NCBI GenBank assembly: GCA_027371665.1
Contig: DAHXMP010000126.1
Location: 1-24,732 of the forward strand
Source of the DNA: Bacteroidota bacterium
GTDB taxonomy: Bacteria > Bacteroidota > Ignavibacteria > Kapaibacteriales > UBA2268
DNA: 24,732 nucleotides
Direction: 5' to 3'
This document shows, in pieces, positions 1 to 8,732 of this stretch (the first letter of the stretch is position 1; each line of letters begins with the position of its first letter). The notes beneath the pieces are model-generated. The model was given only the letters and a program-made list of their open reading frames with translations, did no database searches and was not told the origin of the DNA. A program made the translations under genes and the position numbers.

Positions 1-85
1 TCTCCGGCACAGCTTAAACCTGCAGGTCCACCTCCTACAATGGCAATCTTTTTTCCTGTTTTCGGCTTTATATCCGGTATCTGTA
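1..85. repeat. Inverted copy of 303-387 (fold-back at contig end)
   Basis: Bases 1-78 are the exact reverse complement of 310-387, which lies inside the first gene. The match continues to 85/303 with one mismatch at position 79. The genuine coding sequence resumes at about 74-83, because the translation from there gives a family-typical PVSVDIPGF stretch. The junction therefore falls on a short imperfect inverted repeat (12 of 13 bases, 73-85 against 303-315). This is the signature of a strand that snapped back and primed on itself, as in amplification chimeras or assembly ends. A real palindrome in the chromosome is possible but unlikely, since it would destroy the gene's start. Confidence 0.88.
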
Positions 86-1318
86 GATATCCCGGGATTT
101 ATTCAAAAAATAGAGGACGGAGATTTTAAAGCAGCTGCGGCAATCCTGAAGAAAGATAATGCTCTGCCCGCTGTTTGTGGAAGAGTATGCCCCCAGGAAG
201 AACAATGCGAAAAAGTTTGCACGATTGGCAAGAAGCACGACCCAGTGGCTATCGGCTACCTTGAAAGATTCGTTGCTGATTGGGAGAGGATGACAATCGG
301 ATTACAGAAACCGGATATAAAGCCGAAAACAGGAAAAAAGATTGCCATTGTAGGAGGTGGACCTGCAGGTTTAAGCTGTGCCGGAGATTTAATTCAAATG
401 GGACACGATGTTACTGTTTTCGAAGCTCTGCATGATATAGGAGGAGTCCTGATTTATGGTATTCCTGAATTTAGATTGCCGAAGGAAATTGTCAGAGCTG
501 AAGTCGAAGGATTGATGAACCTCGGAGTAAAATTTGAAACAAATACCGTCATCGGGCTGACTGATACTATTGATGAATTACTTAAAGAATATGATGCCGT
601 GTTTGTAGGCGTCGGGGCAGGTTTACCTTATTTTTTGAACATTCCCGGCGAACATTTAAACGGTGTTTATTCTTCAAATGAATATTTGACAAGAGTGAAT
701 CTGATGAAAGCATATAATTTTCCTCAAAGTGATACTCCAATGTTTGACATTGCAGCTAAGAATGTTGCTGTTTTCGGAGGAGGCAACACGGCAATGGATG
801 CTGTAAGAACATCTCTCAGACTGGGTGCCAAAAGAGCGATGATTCTATATCGGAGAACTGAAAAAGAAATGCCGGCTAGAATTGAAGAAATTAAACATGC
901 CAAGGAGGAAGGCGTGGAATTCAGGCTTCTTATTGCACCCCTCGAATTTTATGGCAATGAAGATGGCTGGCTGAAAAGTGTGAAAATTCAAAGAATGGAA
1001 CTCGGAGAACCTGATGCATCAGGAAGAAGACGTCCAGTTCCGATAGAAGGTGCCATCGAAGAAATCCAGATTGATGTTGCTGTTGTAGCTATTGGTAACG
1101 GCTCCAATCCGATAATTAGTAAAACTACACCTGACCTCGAAGTTAATAAATGGGGCAACATTATTGTTGACCAGGCTTCAATGAAATCGAATAAAAAAGG
1201 TGTTTTTGCCGGAGGAGATATTGTAACAGGAGGCGCCACTGTCATTCTTGCTATGGGTGCCGGAAGGCTTGCTGCAAAGTCAATTGATGAATATGTCATG
1301 AATAAAGACAATTGGTAA
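74..1318 (+). CDS. NADPH-dependent Fe-S flavoprotein, GltA/NfnB/SudA family (5' partial)
   Basis: The reading frame is open from about 74, where the inverted copy ends, to TAA at 1316-1318, so the N-terminus is missing. A GTG at 245 is only an internal valine codon. What remains shows an N-terminal cysteine-rich Fe-S segment (CGRVCPQEEQCEKVC), a Rossmann FAD motif (IVGGGPAGLSCAGDL), a second nucleotide motif for NADPH (FGGGNTAMDAV followed by YRRTEKEMPAR) and the C-terminal FAD motif (FAGGDIVTGGATVILAMGAGR). This order is that of the glutamate synthase small-subunit family. The same family includes homotetrameric GltA-type enzymes and the large subunit of the electron-bifurcating NADH-dependent ferredoxin:NADP oxidoreductase (NfnB, also called sulfide dehydrogenase SudA). 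The deciding neighbour, an NfnA/SudB gene upstream, lies outside the window. Family assignment is sure; substrate is not. Confidence 0.93.
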   Translation, partial: PVSVDIPGFIQKIEDGDFKAAAAILKKDNALPAVCGRVCPQEEQCEKVCTIGKKHDPVAIGYLERFVADWERMTIGLQKPDIKPKTGKKIAIVGGGPAGLSCAGDLIQMGHDVTVFEALHDIGGVLIYGIPEFRLPKEIVRAEVEGLMNLGVKFETNTVIGLTDTIDELLKEYDAVFVGVGAGLPYFLNIPGEHLNGVYSSNEYLTRVNLMKAYNFPQSDTPMFDIAAKNVAVFGGGNTAMDAVRTSLRLGAKRAMILYRRTEKEMPARIEEIKHAKEEGVEFRLLIAPLEFYGNEDGWLKSVKIQRMELGEPDASGRRRPVPIEGAIEEIQIDVAVVAIGNGSNPIISKTTPDLEVNKWGNIIVDQASMKSNKKGVFAGGDIVTGGATVILAMGAGRLAAKSIDEYVMNKDNW

Positions 1319-1482
1319 GCAGATTCAAAAATATTTTTTTATTTAATTTTTAATATTTTTCCGGTAATTTGTTCCTATAAAATTTTTTTCTTTAATGGGT
1401 ATAATTATTCATTAATGCAATAAATTGTTATATAAACGTTTTGCAGATTTTAATTTGTTTGACAACAATCAATATAATATAA
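1319..1482. other. Intergenic, no clear feature
   Basis: A 164-base AT-rich gap between the flavoprotein gene and the polysaccharide block. I see no strong hairpin and no convincing promoter in it, though both a terminator and a promoter would be expected here. Confidence 0.4.
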
Positions 1483-2688
1483 ATGCCTGAAACGGGGGAA
1501 TATCAAAATAAAAATATATACAAAAAACTTCTTTCTTCCCAAAGAATAACACCTCTTGACCTTGCAAGAATAATTGCTATGTTAATTATGATAACCGGAC
1601 ACACACTTGATTCTCTTGCAAATCCGGCTGAACTTGATATATCAAACTTCCCCTGGAATATCTGGCATTATATTAGAAGATTCACTGCTCCGATATTTCT
1701 TACTGTTTCAGGTGCTGTTCATGTTTTTGCTAATAAAAGAGATTCAAACGGAAGATTATCTTCCTGGACAATCAAAAGAAGGATAAAGATGGCGGTCATC
1801 CTGACAATTATTGGTTACTTTTTTATGTTTCCAGCTTATTCTTTGTTTGATGCTTTCTTCGTTGAATCAAAATTCTGGGGTCCGTTTTTCCAGGTAAATA
1901 TATTGCAATTAATCGGTTTTTCTTTATTATTTGTACTGGCTTTATTTCTTCTAACAAAAAATGATATTCAGCTGGGTATAATATCGCTAATATTTGCACT
2001 AGCAATTACTTTTTCATCGCCATATGTCAGTCATGTCAACTGGTTCAAATATTTACCTGAAGGTTTTGCGGCATATCTATCTAGTGACCATGGTTCTTTA
2101 TTCCCGATTTTTCCATATACAAGTTTTATGCTTTACGGAGTAGTACTCGGAACAATACTCAAATTTGTACCCGCAGATAAAAGAACAAAATTTCTTATAT
2201 TAACCGGGATACCTGTCGGCTCAATAATAATTATTACCGGCTATTTATTATCAGAATACTATGATAATTTCACTTTTAATGTTTTGGATAAAGTTAATCC
2301 GTCAATAATATTAAATCAAATTGGTGCAGTATGTATTGTTATGTGTTTTGCCGCATTAATTTATACCTTCACCAAGAAGTTTTCTTTTTACTATGCTTTT
2401 TTCGGTAAGAAAGCATTATTTATATATATTGTTCATTTAATATTACTTTACGGAACAGGTTGGTTCCCAAGTATCGCTAGAATTTATCCTAAATCATTAT
2501 CTATAATAACATCGATAATGATATCAATATTCATTATTATTATAACCTTAGGTACAGCTTACTTTTATGATTATTCATTATATAAATTTAAAAAAGCAAA
2601 AAAATATTATAGATATGCTTTTTTTGCTATAATAGTTTACTTTATAGCTTTTGGGAGTCTTGTACAATTTTTATATAAGATATTATAA
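1483..2688 (+). CDS. Acyltransferase-like multipass membrane protein (AT3/DUF1624 type)
   Basis: This 401-residue protein is mostly hydrophobic, with roughly ten membrane helices. The first helix carries a histidine (LIMITGHTLDSL) and is followed by RRFTAPIFLTVSG and a basic loop (IKRRIKMAV). That pattern is typical of acyltransferase-3 and heparan-glucosaminide-acetyltransferase-like (DUF1624) families, which acylate sugars at the membrane. The exact family cannot be settled by eye. The ATG at 1483 has no clear ribosome binding site; the next candidate in frame would cut into the conserved first helix. It opens a very AT-rich run of four plus-strand genes, so a role in decorating a surface polysaccharide is inferred. 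Confidence 0.72.
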   Translation: MPETGEYQNKNIYKKLLSSQRITPLDLARIIAMLIMITGHTLDSLANPAELDISNFPWNIWHYIRRFTAPIFLTVSGAVHVFANKRDSNGRLSSWTIKRRIKMAVILTIIGYFFMFPAYSLFDAFFVESKFWGPFFQVNILQLIGFSLLFVLALFLLTKNDIQLGIISLIFALAITFSSPYVSHVNWFKYLPEGFAAYLSSDHGSLFPIFPYTSFMLYGVVLGTILKFVPADKRTKFLILTGIPVGSIIIITGYLLSEYYDNFTFNVLDKVNPSIILNQIGAVCIVMCFAALIYTFTKKFSFYYAFFGKKALFIYIVHLILLYGTGWFPSIARIYPKSLSIITSIMISIFIIIITLGTAYFYDYSLYKFKKAKKYYRYAFFAIIVYFIAFGSLVQFLYKIL

Positions 2689-2717
2689 AATATGAATTCA
2701 ATGGATTCAATAGGACA

Positions 2718-4178
2718 ATGAGTATGCAGGTATTAATTATCTTAATGTTTGTTACCATACAATTTTATATATATCAAGTATTTGATATAGGAGGAACCTA
2801 TGGAGTGACATCACTGGATATAGTAACCGGTATATTTTATATAATTTTTTTGAAAAAAATGTTTTGGAATGGAGAGAAATTAAACATTGGATGGAATCAA
2901 GGATTAATATTCATAGGAATGTTTTTACTGACTATAATTATCTCTGGTATAACTCCACTAAGAACAGGGAATTATGAATTTTTAGGTCAATATTTAAAAT
3001 CTACTGTCCACATTTTTTTTCTTTGCTTTTTTACAATCATTTGTGCCAGTTATTATCTAAAACCTGAGATATGGACAAAAATGATAAAAGTATGGTTGAT
3101 ATTATCAATTTTAATTAATTTGTTTGGTATTTATCAATTACCCGCGAGAGCATTTGATTGGCCATTAAGCTGGATCCCAATAACAAATGTCAGTATGGGT
3201 ATGAAAGGAAAAATTGATGTATCTGAGATTGGTCAACTGAGTTTACATTGGGGAAATTTCTATAGAGCAACATCAATTTTTTCTGAACCATCAGCTTTAG
3301 CAGCGTATAATACTATAACTTTCATTTTTCTATTTATACCCATAGTTCAAAAAAATAAACCCTTTTTAAAATCAAAAATTATAAACATAATATTATGGAT
3401 TATTACATTGGCTGGCTTAATATTGACTTTTTCACTCACAGGAGTTGTTGGTGTTTTATTTATGATAATGGGGATAATTTTATTTGAAAATTTCCGAAAA
3501 ATAATTTCATTAATGAAAATAATAGTTATCATAATATTGTTGTTTATTATCTCTGACATATTTGTGACATCTTATGCCGGTATTAGCTTATCAGGATTAT
3601 TTATGAAAAGAATTGAAGGAATAATTTCAAATGACTCAGTAATGAATAGAGGAACAGAAGGAGAATCATTCTTTTATCGTCTTGATAATCTCAAGACATC
3701 GGTCAGAGTTTGGGAAAAGCATCCTTTTATAGGAACGGGATTAGGATTAACATACTCCGATAAGGATGAAAATATGTATTATAGTGTATCTTCAATTGCA
3801 GCAGCATTAGCTGAATTGGGAATATTCGGATTTTTAACATTCTTATTTTTGTTTATTAGTATATTTAATGTTTCATTAAAATTCATAATACATCCTGACC
3901 AATTTAAATCATTAAGTGATGACGAGAAAAGATTGATGGGTCTGACATTTTATTTAATGATAAATCTTTTTATTGATAATTTTGTTAGTGGTAACAATTT
4001 AAGTACATCTTCACTTTGGGTACCATTGGGAATGGTATTAGCAATTATAAACTCAATTTATTTAAAAAAAGGAAATGATGGATATGTTGTAACTATCATG
4101 AAAAAACCATTAAAAGTAGCTTTTACGAAAATAATGAGTATGTATATCCATAATAAAGAAATAAAAAAATTAAATTAA
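2718..4178 (+). CDS. O-antigen ligase/polymerase-like membrane protein (Wzy_C type)
   Basis: A 486-residue polytopic membrane protein with about twelve hydrophobic segments. Between helices lies a long soluble loop. In the C-terminal half the sequence RLDNLKTSVRVWEKHPFIG followed by TGLGLTYS matches the O-antigen ligase/polymerase signature (Arg, then a P-x-x-G-x-G loop). RATSIFSEPSALAAYNTI is also typical of Wzy-like proteins. Such proteins polymerise or ligate undecaprenyl-linked glycans on the periplasmic face. An AGGA at 2712-2715 is badly spaced for the ATG at 2718 but is 8 nt from the ATG at 2724, so the true start may be 2724. Polymerase and ligase cannot be told apart by sequence alone. 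Confidence 0.78.
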   Translation: MSMQVLIILMFVTIQFYIYQVFDIGGTYGVTSLDIVTGIFYIIFLKKMFWNGEKLNIGWNQGLIFIGMFLLTIIISGITPLRTGNYEFLGQYLKSTVHIFFLCFFTIICASYYLKPEIWTKMIKVWLILSILINLFGIYQLPARAFDWPLSWIPITNVSMGMKGKIDVSEIGQLSLHWGNFYRATSIFSEPSALAAYNTITFIFLFIPIVQKNKPFLKSKIINIILWIITLAGLILTFSLTGVVGVLFMIMGIILFENFRKIISLMKIIVIIILLFIISDIFVTSYAGISLSGLFMKRIEGIISNDSVMNRGTEGESFFYRLDNLKTSVRVWEKHPFIGTGLGLTYSDKDENMYYSVSSIAAALAELGIFGFLTFLFLFISIFNVSLKFIIHPDQFKSLSDDEKRLMGLTFYLMINLFIDNFVSGNNLSTSSLWVPLGMVLAIINSIYLKKGNDGYVVTIMKKPLKVAFTKIMSMYIHNKEIKKLN

Positions 4179-4202
4179 TTCTAAATCACTTGTTAATTTA
4201 TT

Positions 4203-5066
4203 ATGTCTGATAAAATTGTAAATTGTATAATATGTGAGTCCGATAAAATTGAAACAATTAGAATTGGTTCCTATAAACTTACAAAATGTTTAAACTGTGG
4301 CATTGTTTTTAATTTTAAATTACCCTCCCAAGAAGAACATAATAATTATTATGAGAATGATTATAGGATTACTTCTTCAATTCGACAAATTGATATTGAA
4401 CAGAGAAGAATTTCGAGAATACCTGAACAAATTATTCTGATTTCTGAAATTTTGAATTTTAATACTAAGCAAGCATCACTGCTTGATATCGGATGTGATA
4501 AAGGATTTTTTCTCGATGAAATCCGCCGGTATGGTTTCAGTGTTTTCGGCTTTGAACCGTCCGAGATAAGCAGGAAATATTGCACAAATATTGGATTAAC
4601 TATTTATAGGGATTTTAATGATATTAAGAGGAAATTTGATGTAATTACACTATGGCATTCCCTGGAACATCATATCAATCCTCTGGTTAGTTTATCAAAT
4701 TTGAAAAATTATCTGAATGATGACGGTTTTATTTTTATTCGTGTTCCTGATTTTGACTGTATCTGGAGAAAAATTTTTAAATCAAAATGGGTTTGGTTAC
4801 AACCGGAAAATCATTATTTCCATTTTACGATAAATAGCCTTAGCTTTTTATTAAATAAATCAGGATTTGATATTTTAACAATTCAACATAGAAAACCTAA
4901 TAATAAATATACTTCAAAAAGCAACAGGCTTACTAATATTTTATTTAAAAGTTCTTTTCAAAATAAATTGAATATTAAGAAATCTATTTCGAGATTATAT
5001 GAAGATGTTACAGGATTAGAAATATTTGCTGTAGCTAAGCCCCGGGGAGGCTTGATAAACAATTAA
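4203..5066 (+). CDS. Zinc-ribbon class I SAM-dependent methyltransferase
   Basis: A 287-residue soluble protein. An N-terminal zinc ribbon is formed by two CxxC pairs (Cys8/Cys11 and Cys29/Cys32). A Rossmann methyltransferase domain follows: SAM motif I is LLDIGCDKGFF at residues 93-103, an acidic residue ends the second strand (FGFEPS, Glu118), and WHSLEHH stands at 151-157. This is the layout of Methyltransf_23-type enzymes found in polysaccharide and sugar-nucleotide loci, where they often methylate sugars. The substrate cannot be read from the sequence. It lies 24 nt after the Wzy-like gene and no Shine-Dalgarno is visible, as for its neighbours. Confidence 0.85.
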   Translation: MSDKIVNCIICESDKIETIRIGSYKLTKCLNCGIVFNFKLPSQEEHNNYYENDYRITSSIRQIDIEQRRISRIPEQIILISEILNFNTKQASLLDIGCDKGFFLDEIRRYGFSVFGFEPSEISRKYCTNIGLTIYRDFNDIKRKFDVITLWHSLEHHINPLVSLSNLKNYLNDDGFIFIRVPDFDCIWRKIFKSKWVWLQPENHYFHFTINSLSFLLNKSGFDILTIQHRKPNNKYTSKSNRLTNILFKSSFQNKLNIKKSISRLYEDVTGLEIFAVAKPRGGLINN

Positions 5067-5096
5067 GAAATTTGTTGTAAACACTTCGTGTTCAAT

Positions 5097-6119
5097 ATGA
5101 AAAAAATAACTGAATACATATTCCTTTGTTTAATTGTGCCAATTTCTTTGAATATTATTATCTATTTTGGATTCACTTCACAATATACCGGTAATGTATT
5201 TTCAAAAGATACTTTTTTGAAACAATATAATAATGGCATTTATAAATACAGATTTTTTAGCAAGATATTACTTTTAGATACTTATAAAGCTATAAACACC
5301 TTACACGATGAAACTGAACCAAAAAAATTTATAAAATTTTTGGATGAACAAGGAACCAACAATTTTTATGCATCCTATTTTATATTAAATACATTTTTTT
5401 CTATTTTATTAGCTATTATTATTTACTATTGCATTTTTAATTCGCATTATTTCAATTTTTCCGGTTACTATGAAAAAGTGATTTCTTTTCTATTTATAAA
5501 TCTTATAATGTATGTTTCTGAGTATGTTATTGTACCTTATGATTTTTCCGGATATACATTTTTTATTATTTCTTCAATTCTAACATTAGCATATATAAAA
5601 CAAAACAATATATTATTAATGGCAATAATTTGCCTTATATTAATTATTTCTACTCTTAATAGAGAGACGTCATACATTTCATTAACTTTTTTTACTACAT
5701 TAATTGTAACTGAAAAAGGAATAAAAAACAACATTTTTAAATTATTAATACCAATTTTGTGTTTTACAGGAACATATTTAGGATTAAGAATTTATATGGG
5801 TTTTGAAAATGGAATTCTTGAAAAAATAATAAACAATTTTGAAATTAATGTTTTAATTATAAATTTATTTATTCTGGTTTTTTGTATAGGTTTGAGCTAC
5901 ATTGCATTTAGAATGACATCAAATAAGATGAATAAAAGGAAGATGATGATATTTCTCTTATTAAATACACCATACATCCTGACATGTTTACTCGGTGGAA
6001 GATGGTTTGAATTAAGGCTTTTTATTCCCTTATATCTCGGTTTGATTTTTTTATCAAAGTTGGATATACATTATTTAAATGATGTTTCTCATACCATTAA
6101 TTTATCAACTAATAAATAG
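5097..6119 (+). CDS. Multipass membrane protein of polysaccharide locus, function unknown
   Basis: About 340 residues with eight to ten hydrophobic helices. I prefer the ATG at 5097 (MKKITEYIFLCLIV) over the in-frame GTG at 5088. A polar sequence, STLNRETSY, sits in the middle between two helices. Similar NRET-type motifs occur in uncharacterised membrane proteins of exopolysaccharide clusters, some of them glycosyltransferase-like, but I cannot assign a family. It ends with TAG, which shows that TAG is a working stop codon in this genome. It is the last of four plus-strand genes and converges on serC with 71 bases between. Confidence 0.7.
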   Translation: MKKITEYIFLCLIVPISLNIIIYFGFTSQYTGNVFSKDTFLKQYNNGIYKYRFFSKILLLDTYKAINTLHDETEPKKFIKFLDEQGTNNFYASYFILNTFFSILLAIIIYYCIFNSHYFNFSGYYEKVISFLFINLIMYVSEYVIVPYDFSGYTFFIISSILTLAYIKQNNILLMAIICLILIISTLNRETSYISLTFFTTLIVTEKGIKNNIFKLLIPILCFTGTYLGLRIYMGFENGILEKIINNFEINVLIINLFILVFCIGLSYIAFRMTSNKMNKRKMMIFLLLNTPYILTCLLGGRWFELRLFIPLYLGLIFLSKLDIHYLNDVSHTINLSTNK

Positions 6120-6190
6120 CACAAATTTATATTCTGCAATGAGTATATGTATTTATGCGATATTTAAAAAAGGATGAGAAAAAAATAAAA

Positions 6191-7273
6191 TTATTTATTC
6201 TCTTTCATAAATTCTTCCATGAACTTGACGAGAGCCTCGACTGCATCAATAGGACAGGCATTATAAATTGAAGCTCTCACACCTCCTACACTGCGGTGCC
6301 CTTTAAGGTTTGTCATGTTATATTTCTTTTTTGCCTCGTCAACGAATTTTGCTTCGAGTTCGGGAGTGTTCAGATTCCATGTAACATTCATCAAAGAACG
6401 GTCATTTTTGTTTTGGACAGTGCCTTTATAAAAATCAGGATGAGCATCAATGAAATCATAAAGCAGATTTGCTTTCTTAATGTTATTTTGCTCGATTGCT
6501 CCCAGTCCGCCCTGATTCAAAATCCATTTAAATGTCCTTCCGACAATGTAAACCGGAAGACATGGAGGTGTATTGTACATGGAATTGTTATCAACATGAA
6601 TTTTATAATCGAGCATTGTCGGTATATTTTGTCTTTGTTTTTCAAGCCAGGACTTTTTCAAGACAATCATTGTTACACCAGCGGGCCCAATATTCTTTTG
6701 TGCACCTGCATAGATTAGATTGAATTTTGAATAATCAAGCGGACGGCTCATAAAATCGGAAGACATATCCGCAACGAGAGGAACACTGCCAGCATCGGGT
6801 ATTTTATTCCAACGGGTACCGTAGATTGTATTGTTTGTGGTTATATGAACATAATCTGCGTCCTGATTTATCTTAAATTCTTTTGGAATATAATTGAAAT
6901 TTTTATCATCGGAAGATGCTATGACATTTGTCTCTCCTACCCATTTCGCTTCTTTAATAGCTTTCTTCGACCATGCTCCTGTCGAAATATAATCTGCTTT
7001 TTCCCTGAGAAAATTCATAGGTACCATAAGAAACTGAAGGCTGGCTCCCCCGCCTAGAAACAGTACAGTGTATTCATCGGGAGATAGTCCCAAAATTTTC
7101 AATCCGTCGTTCTGTGTTTCGACAAATACGGCATCGTATTCCTTAGACCTGTGGCTCATCTCCATTATTGACATGCCTGTATTGTTGTAATCCATCACTG
7201 CTTTTGCTGTTTCTTCGAGAACGGGTATTGGTAGTATTGCCGGACCTGCACTGAAATTATAAGCTCTTTTCAT
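6191..7273 (-). CDS. serC: Phosphoserine aminotransferase
   Basis: The 360-residue product matches full-length SerC, which converts 3-phosphohydroxypyruvate and glutamate to O-phosphoserine. Visible marks are the N-terminal YNFSAGPA, the phosphate-binding FLGGGASLQF, the cofactor aspartate in VADMSSD (Asp169) and the Schiff-base lysine in GAQKNIGPAG (Lys193). Two ATGs lie six bases apart. An AGGAG abuts the outer one (7279) but is six bases from the inner one (7273), so the inner start is chosen. The gene is divergent from the TSUP gene, and serA lies 2 kb away on the other strand. Confidence 0.96.
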   Translation of the reverse strand: MKRAYNFSAGPAILPIPVLEETAKAVMDYNNTGMSIMEMSHRSKEYDAVFVETQNDGLKILGLSPDEYTVLFLGGGASLQFLMVPMNFLREKADYISTGAWSKKAIKEAKWVGETNVIASSDDKNFNYIPKEFKINQDADYVHITTNNTIYGTRWNKIPDAGSVPLVADMSSDFMSRPLDYSKFNLIYAGAQKNIGPAGVTMIVLKKSWLEKQRQNIPTMLDYKIHVDNNSMYNTPPCLPVYIVGRTFKWILNQGGLGAIEQNNIKKANLLYDFIDAHPDFYKGTVQNKNDRSLMNVTWNLNTPELEAKFVDEAKKKYNMTNLKGHRSVGGVRASIYNACPIDAVEALVKFMEEFMKENK

Positions 7274-7411
7274 AAACATCTCCTGAATTCAAATTCAATA
7301 TATTATATAAATTCGTGTATTATCAAAAAAAAACAAAATTAACACAATTATAAAAATTTTCATAGTGGAAATCCTTCTTTTTTGCAAGTTTCAATTTCAT
7401 TAATTTAGCGA

Positions 7412-8155
7412 ATGACTGTTAATTACATTTTCATTTTAGTGCTTTTGATTGTCTTCGGGGCTTCACTGTACCGTTCCACATTTGGATTTGGGGACGCACT
7501 GATTGCAATGCCATTGCTCGCTTTATTCATCAACATTAAAACAGCAACACCGATTGTGGCATTCATAGGATTTGCTTCATCAGTTTTTATTCTTTCAAGA
7601 AACTGGCAGAAACTCGATATGAGACATATTTGGAAACTTGCGCTATTTTCGATTCTGGGTATTCCTCTCGGCTTGTTTTTTTTGAAAGGCACAAATGAAA
7701 ATATCGTTAAGACAGTTTTAGGATTAATACTTATTATATTTTCATTATTCAGTCTTACCAATCCGCATCTGAATTTGAAGACAGACAAATCTGCTTTTGC
7801 TTTCGGCATCGTATCCGGAATATTAGGTGGGGCATATAATTCAAATGGGCCACCGATTATTATTTATGGGACATTGAGGAAATGGACACCACAGGAATTC
7901 AGGCTGCTACTTCAGGGTGTGTTTTTGCCGACGAATCTGTTTATCATAATAGGACATGGATTAGCGGGATTATGGACGGGAGAAGTTTTAAGGCTGGGAC
8001 TGATTTCAATGCCAGTTATTTTCGTTGCAGTTCTATTGGGAAATTATCTAAACAAGAGAATTAAAGCAGAACAATTCACAAAATTAATCTATTATTTTTT
8101 GATTATTATTGGTTTGGTACTAATTATTCAGGCAACATTAAAATTCATGAAGTAA
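7412..8155 (+). CDS. TSUP family (TauE/SafE-like) membrane transporter
   Basis: A 247-residue protein with about eight hydrophobic helices arranged as two similar halves. Family marks are the N-terminal STFGFGDALIAMPLL and, in the second half, GILGGAYNSNGPPIIIYG, the glycine/proline-rich re-entrant-like motif of TauE/SafE permeases. Members move organosulfonates, sulfite, sulfoacetate or other small anions, generally as exporters. No sulfur genes are nearby to fix the substrate. It is divergent from serC across a 138-base gap. Its last 11 bases overlap the convergent gene on the other strand. Confidence 0.85.
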   Translation: MTVNYIFILVLLIVFGASLYRSTFGFGDALIAMPLLALFINIKTATPIVAFIGFASSVFILSRNWQKLDMRHIWKLALFSILGIPLGLFFLKGTNENIVKTVLGLILIIFSLFSLTNPHLNLKTDKSAFAFGIVSGILGGAYNSNGPPIIIYGTLRKWTPQEFRLLLQGVFLPTNLFIIIGHGLAGLWTGEVLRLGLISMPVIFVAVLLGNYLNKRIKAEQFTKLIYYFLIIIGLVLIIQATLKFMK

Positions 8156-8426
8156 TTTGATTTATGGTATCAGTCTTTTTACCAAATTTATTTGACAGCC
8201 ACAATTCAATCTTGTCATGATTTCGACCAACATAATAGCCAAAGTACATTGTTATCAAAGATATTAGAAAAATAAAATTCTGAAGTTTAGGCAGAATATT
8301 ATAATCAAATCCCACATCAAATATAATTATAATTGAAAAAGGAATAATGAAGTTTAAAAACATTGCCCGTTCGGCTTTTGTTGCAGGCTTGCGATAAAAT
8401 AGCTTTTTTAATGTTAGTCGTTCCAT
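8145..8426 (-). CDS. Small two-helix membrane protein
   Basis: A 93-residue protein with a basic N-terminus, two hydrophobic helices (about residues 23-40 and 48-68) and a charged C-terminal tail. No family is recognised. It is likely real because a strong AGGAGG lies 5-6 bases before its ATG. It is also the third gene of a minus-strand run, starting 20 bases after the DUF2442 gene. Its 3' end overlaps that of the TSUP gene. A functional link with the two DUF genes is inferred from position only. Confidence 0.65.
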   Translation of the reverse strand: MERLTLKKLFYRKPATKAERAMFLNFIIPFSIIIIFDVGFDYNILPKLQNFIFLISLITMYFGYYVGRNHDKIELWLSNKFGKKTDTINQITS

Positions 8427-8446
8427 TTTTACCTCCTAATAAACGG

Positions 8447-8719
8447 TTACTTATGAATTTCAGATAAATGTGATTTTCCTTTTTTTATAATTTTATTATA
8501 TAATGTTTCAGGGGCAATATCCAAATCATCAGACCAACAGATAGTACCGATGTCTTTGTTAATATGAAAATTTTTAAAATAATTCATGTCTTTAAATTTC
8601 GAGAACAATCCTCTTCTGTTTCGATATTCTTCCAAATCCAGAATACCATCAACGCCATTTTCAAAACACAGATAAATTCTATATCCATCAATATATTTTG
8701 CATCAATTACATCGAACAT
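8447..8719 (-). CDS. DUF2442 protein (putative toxin-antitoxin-like partner)
   Basis: About 90 residues. The pattern MFDVIDAKYIDGYRIYLCF, then GVDGILDLEEY, then GTICWSDDLDIAPETLY is characteristic of DUF2442. I start it at the ATG at 8719, which matches the usual family N-terminus and lies 13 bases after the end of the DUF4160 gene. A longer reading from 8776 would overlap that gene and add unlike residues. DUF2442 genes very often follow DUF4160 genes, and the pair is commonly suspected to be toxin-antitoxin-like. No biochemical role can be stated from the sequence. Confidence 0.85.
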   Translation of the reverse strand: MFDVIDAKYIDGYRIYLCFENGVDGILDLEEYRNRRGLFSKFKDMNYFKNFHINKDIGTICWSDDLDIAPETLYNKIIKKGKSHLSEIHK

Positions 8720-8732
8720 AACATTTCTCTCG

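Noticed and set aside
245..1318. Flavoprotein starting at GTG 245
   Set aside because: Coding sequence with the Fe-S cysteines continues upstream in frame to about 74, so the gene is truncated by the inverted copy, not started here.
1460..1482. TTGACA followed by TATAAT before the gene at 1483
   Set aside because: The spacer is far shorter than a sigma70 promoter allows.
7334..7341. Possible -7 element for serC (TAATTTTG on the minus strand)
   Set aside because: No TTTG stands at the required distance upstream, so it may be chance in AT-rich DNA.
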